From NCBI RefSeq assembly GCF_004519405.1, contig NZ_SGWI01000008.1:290008-354007 (forward strand): DNA of 64,000 bases, read 5' to 3'. This DNA comes from Pseudomonas sp. BCA17. Its GTDB lineage: Bacteria; Pseudomonadota; Gammaproteobacteria; Pseudomonadales; Pseudomonadaceae. Positions 50,213 to 57,655 of this stretch are shown piece by piece. Every line of letters starts with the position of its first letter. The first letter of the stretch is position 1. The notes under the pieces were generated by a model. It was not told the origin of the DNA and ran no database searches. It worked only from the letters and a program-made list of their open reading frames with translations. The position numbers were made by a program, and so were the translations under genes.

Positions 50213-50979
50213 TGCTACGTGTGGAAGGGCTGCAGATTCGGCGCGGTCACAAGGTTGTGTTGACGGATATCACGCTGGATCTGTTGCCAGGCGAAGTGCT
50301 CGGTGTGCTCGGGCCTAACGGTGCCGGCAAAAGTACCTTGCTCGGTGCGTTGTGCGGGGAGTTGCATCCGGACCAGGGCAATGTATGGCTGGCTCAACAG
50401 GCGTTGGCGCATTGGAGCGGCCCGCAACGTGCCCGGTGCCTGGCGGTATTACCGCAGACGTCGACCCTGGATTTTGCTTTTCGTGTCGAAGAGGTCGTCG
50501 GCATGGGCCGCTTGCCCCATCAGACAGGGAAGGCGCGTGATGAGGAAATCATCGCCGCTGCCTTGCATGCGGCGGATGTCGGGCATTTGAGTGGTCGCAG
50601 CTATTTGGCTTTGTCCGGCGGCGAACGCCAACGTGTGCACCTGGCACGGGGGCTGGCGCAGCTATGGCCGGGCGAAGCGGGTCAAACCTTGCTGCTGGAT
50701 GAGCCGACATCAATGCTGGATCCTCTGCATCAACACACGACGTTGCAGGCTATTCGTCGTTTTGCCGACCAAGGGGCCGCGGTATTGGTGATTCTGCATG
50801 ACCTGAACCTGGCGGCTCGCTACTGCGATCGTATTCTATTGCTGGAAAACGGCCGCCCACATGCCCTGGACACGCCGTCGAAGGTGTTTCAGCCGGACTT
50901 GCTCAAGGCCGTGTTTGGTTTGGATGTGCTGGTTCAACCGCATCCGGAACTCGGGCATCCGTTGATTATTGCGCGCTGA
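50212..50979 (+). CDS. hmuV: Heme ABC transporter, ATP-binding protein
   Basis: 255 residues. Walker A GPNGAGKST (about 36-44), signature LSGGERQRV, Walker B LLLDEPTS, and the H-loop in VILHDLNLA. It powers heme import with HmuT and HmuU. Its ATG overlaps the hmuU stop (TGATG). The three genes form one operon of T-U-V order; no hmuS-type heme-handling gene or TonB-dependent receptor follows. Confidence 0.94.
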   Translation: MLRVEGLQIRRGHKVVLTDITLDLLPGEVLGVLGPNGAGKSTLLGALCGELHPDQGNVWLAQQALAHWSGPQRARCLAVLPQTSTLDFAFRVEEVVGMGRLPHQTGKARDEEIIAAALHAADVGHLSGRSYLALSGGERQRVHLARGLAQLWPGEAGQTLLLDEPTSMLDPLHQHTTLQAIRRFADQGAAVLVILHDLNLAARYCDRILLLENGRPHALDTPSKVFQPDLLKAVFGLDVLVQPHPELGHPLIIAR

Positions 50980-51009
50980 GCGCAGCTTTACGGGCAGCTT
51001 TTTATAGGC

Positions 51010-51123
51010 AAAAAAAGACCCGGCAAGAGCCGGGTCAAATAACCGTGATTAGCCTGATGAGGAGATAATCTGAGAGTCCGAACCAAGGGTCTTTCAGTTT
51101 ATCGGCTGATCTCGCGACCAGTT
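51010..51123 (-). ncRNA. prrF: Iron-responsive small RNA PrrF
   Basis: About 114 nt on the minus strand. It starts AACTGGTCGCGAGATCAGCC and contains the conserved core CTCCTCATCAGGCTAATCAC, both recognised from P. aeruginosa PrrF. It ends in an intrinsic terminator with 8-bp stem GACCCGGC/GCCGGGTC and seven T (plus strand 51010-51036). PrrF is made when Fur is inactive and pairs with mRNAs of iron-containing proteins to spare iron. It lies beside heme-uptake genes as in P. aeruginosa, where two copies sit in tandem; here one is present. Confidence 0.95.
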
Positions 51124-51125
51124 GT

Positions 51126-51157
51126 GATAATCATAACGATTCTCATTTGTGAGTCAA
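51126..51157 (-). promoter_or_regulatory. prrF promoter with Fur box
   Basis: On the minus strand: -35 TTGACT (51152-51157), 16-bp spacer, -10 TATGAT (51130-51135), start near 51123. A Fur-box-like element, GATAATCATAACGATTCTC (51126-51144), agrees with the 19-bp consensus at about 15 positions and covers the -10 region. Confidence 0.88.
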
Positions 51158-51233
51158 TAGTTGTTTTTGCAGCTTTCCGAGTTTTCTCAAAAAATGTCTG
51201 GAATGCCTGTAAATACTGGGCTTCGTGGCAGTT

Positions 51234-51506
51234 CTAATTCTTCTGACGCGCTGAAATTGCATCCAGCTGACGGTTCAACGCCTCTTTGCGCTCTGCGGGA
51301 ATGTCGTTCCAGTGCACATCCATCAGTGCGCCTTCAATGGCATACAGCAGCACTTTCGATGCCCGGAAACCGCGGGTCCGCACGGCTCGGTAGGCATCAA
51401 CCGCGCCCAGGCGGCGCAAGTCCGAAGCGCTATGGATACCCACCGCATGCAGCCATTGCGCTGACGTCTTGCCAAGGTTTTTCAGGTGTTGCAGCTCATC
51501 GTTCAT
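51234..51506 (-). CDS. TfoX C-terminal domain protein
   Basis: 90 residues (MNDELQHLKNLGKTSAQWLHAVGIHSA). It matches the TfoX-C fold, a helix-hairpin-helix-like domain (LKNLGKTSAQWL ... DLRRLGAVDAY). The TfoX N-terminal domain is missing, which is common for small stand-alone versions. A strong AAGGAGG precedes the ATG at 51506. Role unknown; full-length TfoX regulates competence in other bacteria. Confidence 0.85.
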   Translation of the reverse strand: MNDELQHLKNLGKTSAQWLHAVGIHSASDLRRLGAVDAYRAVRTRGFRASKVLLYAIEGALMDVHWNDIPAERKEALNRQLDAISARQKN

Positions 51507-51710
51507 CAAGCCTCCTTGCGACGGCCGAATGGTGCGGTGGGTATCGTGACCAGGCAAACCTGAAAAGGAGTGTAGCGCTCAGTAGGAAAAGCGTAGTTCT
51601 TTGGGCGGAAACGGCTGAAAAGCTATAAGAGTGACACCGCATTTTCAGCGACAGGCAGGCGAGCAATGGCCGACACGCTTGAGGGCGTGCCGGGGGCGCA
51701 GAAGGCGGGT

Positions 51711-52055
51711 TTACTTGGTGCGGTAACGAAGCCGGGTGCCGAAATTGACGGACATCAGGATCTCATCGGCGGTCAATTCGGGTGGAAAGTAGGTTCCGGA
51801 GATCTGCGCATGGGCCAGGCTGGCGCCTTCCAGCGAGCAGTCGCGTAAATCCAGGCCGCGCAGGTCGGCTGAGCGGAAATAGGCATCGGTGAAGTCCACG
51901 CCCGTGGCATCCAGTTCGCGCAGGTCCAGCCCTCGAAAGTCACCGCCGCGCAGGTTGATGACACCATCTTTAGGGCGCTCATGGTTAAAGCCACGAATGT
52001 CGTCTTTGTGCAGGAGCGCGTAGAGCGGAGTATCAAGCAGTTTGGGCTGACCCAT
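51711..52055 (-). CDS. Pentapeptide-repeat protein
   Basis: 114 residues. The centre (about 34-85) has A(D/N)Lxx-type repeats: LRGGDFRGLDLRELDATGVD, then FTDAYFRSADLRGLDLRDCS and LEGASLAHAQISG. These should fold as a short right-handed quadrilateral beta helix. No signal peptide or membrane segment. AGGAG lies upstream of the ATG. Function unknown. Confidence 0.85.
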   Translation of the reverse strand: MGQPKLLDTPLYALLHKDDIRGFNHERPKDGVINLRGGDFRGLDLRELDATGVDFTDAYFRSADLRGLDLRDCSLEGASLAHAQISGTYFPPELTADEILMSVNFGTRLRYRTK

Positions 52056-52148
52056 GATGGCGACTCCTGGTGGAATTATGACGCCATTATAGTGCCACTA
52101 TTTCTTGGCCGTGCGCTGCAGTTCAGTGACACGGCCAAGAAATATTTC

Positions 52149-53705
52149 TTACAGGCCGGGCAGGCGCTGACGAATGTGCGCCACGAGTGCGTCGAGAGTC
52201 CCGCTTTCATTGGTCTCTACGCGTTTGCTCAGGAGCAGCTCCTCGGCCGTCAGGGCGTCGCGGTGGGCTTGCTGCTCTTCAATAACGGTGAGCGTCGCGT
52301 CAGAAGGATCGTTTTTGTCTGCCTGACGTTGCGCCAACCAGCTGGTGATAACGGCTTGTGGTGCATTGCAGTCCAGAATCAGGAAAGGCGCCCCCGTGGC
52401 CTCGGCTATCTTGGCTGCTGCGTCACGCTGCTCGCGCTTCAGGAAGGTGGCGTCCAGCACCACCGGGAAGCCAGCACGCAGCACCGTGTCGGCAATTTCG
52501 TTCAGGCGCGCGTAAGTCACAGCGCTGGCATCTTGGCTATAGATTCCGGCCTGCGGGGTATTCTCGATCTGCTGCTCACCAAACAGGCGCTTGCGCTCAA
52601 CATCCGAGCGCAGGCGTATGGCACCCAACGCTTCAACAAGGCGCATGGCGACGTGGCTTTTGCCCACGGCCGATACTCCGTGGGTAATTGCCAGGAAGCG
52701 CGAAGGAATGGTGCTGTAGCTTTCCGCCAGGTTGGCATAGTTACGATACTGGCGCAGGGTGGTGGCGCGTTGCACGGGGTCGGCTTCGCTCGGCATGCTG
52801 AACAGTGCAACCTTGGCGCGTACCAATGCCCGGTAGGCTTTATAGAAATTCAGTACCTCAAGGCCCTGATAATCGCCGGTCAATTCCAGATACTGGCTGA
52901 TAAAGCGTCGCGCCAGGGATTTGAGGCCGCGGTCTTCCAGGTCCATGGCCAGGAAGGCAGTGTCGGCGTACACATCGGTGAAGCGGAACGGCTCGTTGAA
53001 TTCGATGCAGTCGAAGATCACGACTTTGCCATTGATCAAGGTGGCGTTACCCAAATGGATATCACCGTGGCATTCGCGGGTGAACCCATCGCGCTTGCGT
53101 TGTGCCAGCAGTGGTTTGAGGCGTTCGAAGCTGCTTTCGGCCCAGGCTTGCAGCGCTTCCAATTGAACCAGGTCGGCCTTGTCACTGAGGAACGGGCGGA
53201 TTTGTTCGAAGTTTTGGCGTACCGGTGCCATCACTTCGTCCGGGGTGCCGGCAGGGTGGTCTTGTGGAACCTTCGGCGCATTGAGGTGGAAGTGCGCGAT
53301 TTGCTTGGCCATTTCATCGATGTGCGTGCTGGTCAGCTCGCCGTTCGCCTGCAAGGTGCTGAGCATCTGGCTTTGCGGGAACTGGCGCATTTTCAACGCG
53401 TACTCGATCACTGGGCCTTCGCCGCCGATTTGCGGGGCTTCGGCGGTACCCGTGATAGGTAACACCTCAAGATACAAATCTTCAGTCAGGCGCTGGTTCA
53501 GGCGCAATTCTTCACGACAGAAGTGGCCGCGATCATCCAGGCTGGTGAAGTCCAGGAAGCCGAAGTTCATCGGTTTCTTCAGTTTATAAGCATAAGAGCC
53601 AGTCAGTATCACCCAGGAAATATGGGTCTCGATGACTTGAAACGCTTCAACCGGGTGAGGGTATAAAGCCGGGTTTTGCAGGGCAGCGATCAGGGACTGG
53701 CTCAC
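52149..53705 (-). CDS. Phosphotransferase / P-loop kinase fusion protein
   Basis: 518 residues. The N-terminal part (about 1-320) is an aminoglycoside-phosphotransferase-like kinase domain with the catalytic loop HGDIHLGNA and the metal aspartate in VIFDCIEF. The C-terminal part (about 335-518) is a P-loop ATPase/kinase domain with Walker A GVSAVGKS (343-350), like gluconate or polynucleotide kinase families. Such two-domain proteins are widespread in proteobacteria but I know of no proven substrate. No resistance role should be assumed from the family name. Confidence 0.85.
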   Translation of the reverse strand: MSQSLIAALQNPALYPHPVEAFQVIETHISWVILTGSYAYKLKKPMNFGFLDFTSLDDRGHFCREELRLNQRLTEDLYLEVLPITGTAEAPQIGGEGPVIEYALKMRQFPQSQMLSTLQANGELTSTHIDEMAKQIAHFHLNAPKVPQDHPAGTPDEVMAPVRQNFEQIRPFLSDKADLVQLEALQAWAESSFERLKPLLAQRKRDGFTRECHGDIHLGNATLINGKVVIFDCIEFNEPFRFTDVYADTAFLAMDLEDRGLKSLARRFISQYLELTGDYQGLEVLNFYKAYRALVRAKVALFSMPSEADPVQRATTLRQYRNYANLAESYSTIPSRFLAITHGVSAVGKSHVAMRLVEALGAIRLRSDVERKRLFGEQQIENTPQAGIYSQDASAVTYARLNEIADTVLRAGFPVVLDATFLKREQRDAAAKIAEATGAPFLILDCNAPQAVITSWLAQRQADKNDPSDATLTVIEEQQAHRDALTAEELLLSKRVETNESGTLDALVAHIRQRLPGL

Positions 53706-53823
53706 GGGCGATCCTTCAAAGTCTGGGAGAAATCATGGCGGGCATTATGGCCGCTACAGCCGGTCATGCAAACCGCTGTCCGGCTCATGTTGATCATCAA
53801 TAAAGTGCGTATAATCCGCCGCC

Positions 53824-56148
53824 ATGACTCGAACCCGATCTCCCCGTTCCCGTAAAAAACCTCCTTCCCGCGGCATGCGTCCCTGGTTGGGCTGGGCGCT
53901 CAAGCTCAGCCTGGTGGGCCTCGTAGTGCTTGCCGGCTTCGCGGTGTACCTCGACGCTGTGGTTCAGGAGAAATTCTCCGGCAAGCGCTGGACCATCCCG
54001 GCCAAGGTATACGCTCGCCCGCTGGAATTGTTCACCGGCCAGAAACTGAGCAAGGATGACTTCCTCACTGAGCTCGACGCGCTGGGCTATCGTCGCGAAC
54101 CCGTGAGCAACGGCCCGGGCGCGGCTGCCGTCAGTGGCAATACCGTCGACCTGAACACCCGTGGCTTCCAGTTCTATGAGGGCCTGGAAAAAGCCCAGCC
54201 GGTGCGCGTGCGCTTCTCCGGCGATTATGTAGCTGAGCTGTCTTCGCTCAATGGCACGAAATTACCCGTGGTCCGGCTGGAGCCGCTGCTGATCGGCGGC
54301 ATTTACCCGAAGAACCTTGAAGATCGCATCCTGATCAAGCTCGACCAGGTACCTCCGTACCTGCTGGAAACCCTGGTCGCGGTAGAAGACCGCGATTTCT
54401 ACAGCCACTGGGGCGTGTCGCCGAAGTCGATTGCCCGGGCTATCTGGGTCAACACGTCCGGCGGCAGGATGACTCAGGGTGGCAGTACGCTTACGCAACA
54501 ACTGGTCAAGAACTTCTACCTGACCAATGAGCGCAGCCTCACCCGCAAGCTCACCGAAGCCATGATGGCGATGTTGCTGGAACTGCATTACAGCAAGCAG
54601 GAGATCCTCGAGGCGTACCTCAACGAGGTATTCGTCGGTCAGGATGGCCAGCGTGCGGTGCACGGCTTCGGCCTGGCCAGCCAGTTCTTCTTTGGCCAGC
54701 CGTTGTCCGAATTGAAACTGCATCAAGTCGCGTTGCTGGTGGGGATGGTCAAGGGGCCTTCCTACTACAACCCGCGTCGCAACCCGGAGCGTGCCCTCGA
54801 GCGCCGCAATCTGGTGCTTGATGTATTGGAACAGCAGGGCGTCGCCACCGCCGAACAAGTAGCTGCGGCGAAGAAAATGCCACTGGGTGTGACAACTCGC
54901 GGCAAGCTCGCCGACAGTTCCTTCCCAGGCTTTATCGACCTGGTCAAACGCCAACTGCGTGAAGACTACCGCGACGAAGACTTGACCGAAGAAGGCTTGC
55001 GGATCTTCACCAGCTTCGACCCGATTCTGCAGATGAAGGCCGAAGCGTCCGTCAATGACACCTTCAAGCGTCTGACAGGTCGCAAGGGCTCGGATGAAGT
55101 GGAAGCGGCCATGGTTGTGACCAACCCGGAAACCGGTGAAGTCCAGGCCATGATCGGCAGTCGCCAAGCCAGTTTTGCCGGGTTCAACCGTGCACTGGAT
55201 GCCGTGCGCCCGATCGGCTCGTTGGTCAAGCCCGCTGTCTACCTGACGGCCTTGGAGAAACCGAGCAAATACACCCTGACCAGTTGGCTGTCGGATGATC
55301 CGCTGTCGGTCAAAGGTGCCGATGGCCAAGTGTGGACGCCGCAGAACTTTGATCGTCGCTCCCACGGCACCGTGTTCCTGTATCAGGGCCTGGCGCATTC
55401 CTACAACATCTCCACCTCGCGCCTTGGGCTTGAAGTGGGTGTGCCGAATGTGCTGAAAACCTTGGGGCGCCTGGGCATCAATCGTGAGTTTCCGGCGTTC
55501 CCGTCGATGCTGCTGGGCGCCGGGGCCATGACCCCGATGGAAGTGGCCACGATGTACCAGACTCTCGCCAACGGTGGTTTCAATACACCGATGCGCGGCA
55601 TTCGCAGCGTACTGACCGCCGAGGGTGAGCCGCTCAAACGTTATCCGTTCCAGATTCAGCAGCGCTTCGACGCGGGCTCCATCTACCTGATTCAGAACGC
55701 TATGCAACGCGTGATGCGTGAAGGTACCGGGCGTTCGGTCTACAGCGTGTTGCCGTCCAACCTGACGCTGGCGGGCAAGACCGGTACCAGTAACGATTCT
55801 CGCGACAGCTGGTTCGCCGGCTTCGGCCAGGACGTGCTGGCGGTGGTGTGGCTGGGCCGAGATGACAACGGCAAGACACCATTCACCGGTGCCACCGGTG
55901 CATTGCAGGTCTGGACCAGCTTCATGCGCAAGGCTGATCCGCTGCCGCTGAACATGCCGCAGCCGGACAACATCGTGCAGGCGTGGATTGATCCGCACAC
56001 CGGCCAGGGTTCTGATGCCAACTGTCCGGGCGCGGTACAGATGCCGTATATTCGCGGCAGCGAGCCACCACCAGGCGCCGCGTGCGGTGGCAGTGCCCCC
56101 GCTGATGCGGAGTCGGTGATGGATTGGGTCAAGGGCTGGATGAATTAA
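53824..56148 (+). CDS. mrcB: Penicillin-binding protein 1B
   Basis: 774 residues, a bifunctional peptidoglycan synthase. A basic cytoplasmic tail (1-25) and a transmembrane helix (about 27-48) are followed by a UB2H regulatory domain (about 65-150). The GT51 glycosyltransferase domain (EDRDFYSHWGVSPKSIARA, GGSTLTQQLVKNFYL; about 170-350) comes next, then the transpeptidase domain with SLVK, SYN and KTGTS. Next to its lipoprotein activator gene lpoP. Confidence 0.97.
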   Translation: MTRTRSPRSRKKPPSRGMRPWLGWALKLSLVGLVVLAGFAVYLDAVVQEKFSGKRWTIPAKVYARPLELFTGQKLSKDDFLTELDALGYRREPVSNGPGAAAVSGNTVDLNTRGFQFYEGLEKAQPVRVRFSGDYVAELSSLNGTKLPVVRLEPLLIGGIYPKNLEDRILIKLDQVPPYLLETLVAVEDRDFYSHWGVSPKSIARAIWVNTSGGRMTQGGSTLTQQLVKNFYLTNERSLTRKLTEAMMAMLLELHYSKQEILEAYLNEVFVGQDGQRAVHGFGLASQFFFGQPLSELKLHQVALLVGMVKGPSYYNPRRNPERALERRNLVLDVLEQQGVATAEQVAAAKKMPLGVTTRGKLADSSFPGFIDLVKRQLREDYRDEDLTEEGLRIFTSFDPILQMKAEASVNDTFKRLTGRKGSDEVEAAMVVTNPETGEVQAMIGSRQASFAGFNRALDAVRPIGSLVKPAVYLTALEKPSKYTLTSWLSDDPLSVKGADGQVWTPQNFDRRSHGTVFLYQGLAHSYNISTSRLGLEVGVPNVLKTLGRLGINREFPAFPSMLLGAGAMTPMEVATMYQTLANGGFNTPMRGIRSVLTAEGEPLKRYPFQIQQRFDAGSIYLIQNAMQRVMREGTGRSVYSVLPSNLTLAGKTGTSNDSRDSWFAGFGQDVLAVVWLGRDDNGKTPFTGATGALQVWTSFMRKADPLPLNMPQPDNIVQAWIDPHTGQGSDANCPGAVQMPYIRGSEPPPGAACGGSAPADAESVMDWVKGWMN

Positions 56149-56164
56149 GCAAAGAGGGTTTCAA

Positions 56165-56896
56165 GTGAACAAGTGGTGGATTCCAGCTATTACAGCTCTG
56201 GCTTTGCTCAACGGTTGCTCCAGTGTGCAACGCGGCTCCATTCCCGTGGTGGATTCGAGCACGACCGTTTCCAACAACGACCGGATCTCGGCCAATGGCG
56301 GTTTCCGTCAGACCGTCGTCAAGCGTCCTGCCCAGGCGCCTCAAGCCGTGCCGCAGGATTCGGGTGTGGTCGTCATGGTGCCGGGTGCCGGTGCTGCTAC
56401 GTCGGCGCCGATCAGTGCCGAGCCGTGGACGCCCGGGCCGAGCACTTCGGGTCCGATTGATTCGGCGCCGGTCCAGGCCGCACCGATCAATCAGGGTACC
56501 TACAACATGCCGCCATCCACACCGAGCGGCATTCCTTCGTCGAGTGCTGGCGGTCTGTCGGCTGACGAGCAATTGGACGGACCTGTACTGGCTTTGCTCA
56601 CGACCGCCCAGCAACAGCAAGCCGGTGGTGACTTGAACGGCGCATCGTCGAGCCTTGAGCGTGCCCAGCGTGTGGCACCGCGCGAGCCGCAAGTGTTGTA
56701 TCGACTTGCCCAGGTGCGTATGGCTCAGGGTGATGCACCGCAAGCCGAACAGTTCGCCCGTCGTGGCCTGAGCCTGGCCAATGGTCGCCCCGACCTGCAG
56801 GCCAACCTGTGGGCTTTGATTGGTGATGCGCGTGCGGCCCAAGGTGATGCCGCCGGTGCTGCCCAAGCGCGGCAGAAAGCCAAGGTCAGCCTCTGA
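56165..56896 (+). CDS. lpoP: Outer-membrane lipoprotein LpoP (PBP1B activator)
   Basis: 243 residues. The lipoprotein signal ends in the lipobox LLNGC (C18). A long Pro/Ser/Ala/Gly-rich disordered stretch (about 30-130) should span the periplasm, followed by a C-terminal TPR-like domain (about 135-243; repeats with LERAQRVAPREPQVLYRLAQVRMAQGD in part). In P. aeruginosa the TPR lipoprotein gene beside mrcB encodes LpoP, which stimulates PBP1B; position and architecture match. The start is GTG 56165. Confidence 0.85.
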   Translation: MNKWWIPAITALALLNGCSSVQRGSIPVVDSSTTVSNNDRISANGGFRQTVVKRPAQAPQAVPQDSGVVVMVPGAGAATSAPISAEPWTPGPSTSGPIDSAPVQAAPINQGTYNMPPSTPSGIPSSSAGGLSADEQLDGPVLALLTTAQQQQAGGDLNGASSSLERAQRVAPREPQVLYRLAQVRMAQGDAPQAEQFARRGLSLANGRPDLQANLWALIGDARAAQGDAAGAAQARQKAKVSL

Positions 56897-57225
56897 TGGA
56901 TGCACGTTTGCCCGCGATTGCCGAACAGTTGTTGTTGATCGAGCGCGAGTTGCGTGTGCAGGGCTGGTGGGACGAAGTCCCTCCCAGCGCCGATGCACTC
57001 GGCAGCGTCGAGCCCTTTGCGGTCGATACTTTGGACTTCCATCAATGGCTGCAATGGATCTTCCTGGTGCGCATGAAGCAGATTCTCGAGCAGGATCTGC
57101 CACTGCCCAATGCGTCGGGAATCCTGGAAATGGCTGAGATGGTCTACGCTGATCGGCCGGTGGAAAGCCTTGGTTTGCGTAATGCGCTGAAAAAGTTCGA
57201 CCAACTGATCGTCGACGCTCGTTAA
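56896..57225 (+). CDS. yqcC: YqcC family protein
   Basis: 109 residues. Contains the family segments QLLLIERELRVQGWW and TLDFHQWLQWIFLVRMKQILE. Helical, cytoplasmic, no catalytic motif. The ATG overlaps the lpoP stop (TGATG), so it belongs to the mrcB-lpoP unit. Function unknown; E. coli yqcC lies beside truC. Confidence 0.88.
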   Translation: MDARLPAIAEQLLLIERELRVQGWWDEVPPSADALGSVEPFAVDTLDFHQWLQWIFLVRMKQILEQDLPLPNASGILEMAEMVYADRPVESLGLRNALKKFDQLIVDAR

Positions 57226-57231
57226 TTGCCT

Positions 57232-57256
57232 GACTGCCGGTTTTTTCGGCAGTCTT
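57232..57256 (+). terminator. Terminator after yqcC
   Basis: GACTGCCG (57232-57239) pairs with CGGCAGTC (57247-57254) around a T-rich loop; only two T follow, so strength is moderate. Confidence 0.6.
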
Positions 57257-57351
57257 GCGCATATTTCTACCGCTTGACGACATTCAGGCGAGTTTTATCC
57301 CTCCTCAAACCCCTTTCTTCTACGTTCTCGTGCGCTTTGTTGGAAAAAAGC

Positions 57352-57391
57352 GCAATTATTGCTTGACTTGAAGGGGCTGAAACAGAAGAAT
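57352..57391 (+). promoter_or_regulatory. Candidate ilvIHC promoter
   Basis: TTGACT (57363-57368), 17-bp spacer, AAGAAT (57386-57391). A perfect small palindrome GCAATTATTGC (57352-57362) touches the -35 element and could be an operator. The transcript would have a leader of about 260 nt. Confidence 0.45.
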
Positions 57392-57429
57392 CCAAAGTCC
57401 GCTGTATCGGGACTGCCAGAAGCAGGCCC

Positions 57430-57655
57430 GCTCAGCAGATCATGAGGCGCACATCCGCGCCGACCTGTAACACCCGCAACGCGTTACCTCGCGCTGGGTG
57501 GGAAAAGCCCGCAACACTTGGGACGATCCCAATACTTGCTCAGTCAGTGCTGACGTAGTCGGCGACCACCGTCGCTCATGCTCTGTTGAGAAGTAAACCT
57601 ATTAAGACCCGTCGGTTTCAACGGACGGTATTCTGGCGTTTTAGAGGTGAACAAC
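57430..57655 (+). promoter_or_regulatory. Long structured leader of ilvI
   Basis: No supportable gene in the 430-bp gap before ilvI, but several local hairpins: GGCGC/GCGCC (57446-57461), TTGGGA/TCCCAA (57518-57532), GTCAG/CTGAC (57543-57554), and a 9-bp stem with one mismatch (57609-57628) that ends 27 nt before the start codon. No terminator with a T run is seen, and the one small reading frame (57441 on) is not rich in Ile, Leu or Val codons. Control by the leader is inferred. Confidence 0.45.

Noticed and set aside
54262..55998. Minus-strand open frame of 578 codons opposite mrcB
   Set aside because: Antisense shadow of PBP1B with no domain.
57441..57557. Possible leader peptide upstream of ilvI
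   Set aside because: The frame of 38 codons has only ordinary Leu/Ile/Val content, no ribosome site and no terminator paired with it.
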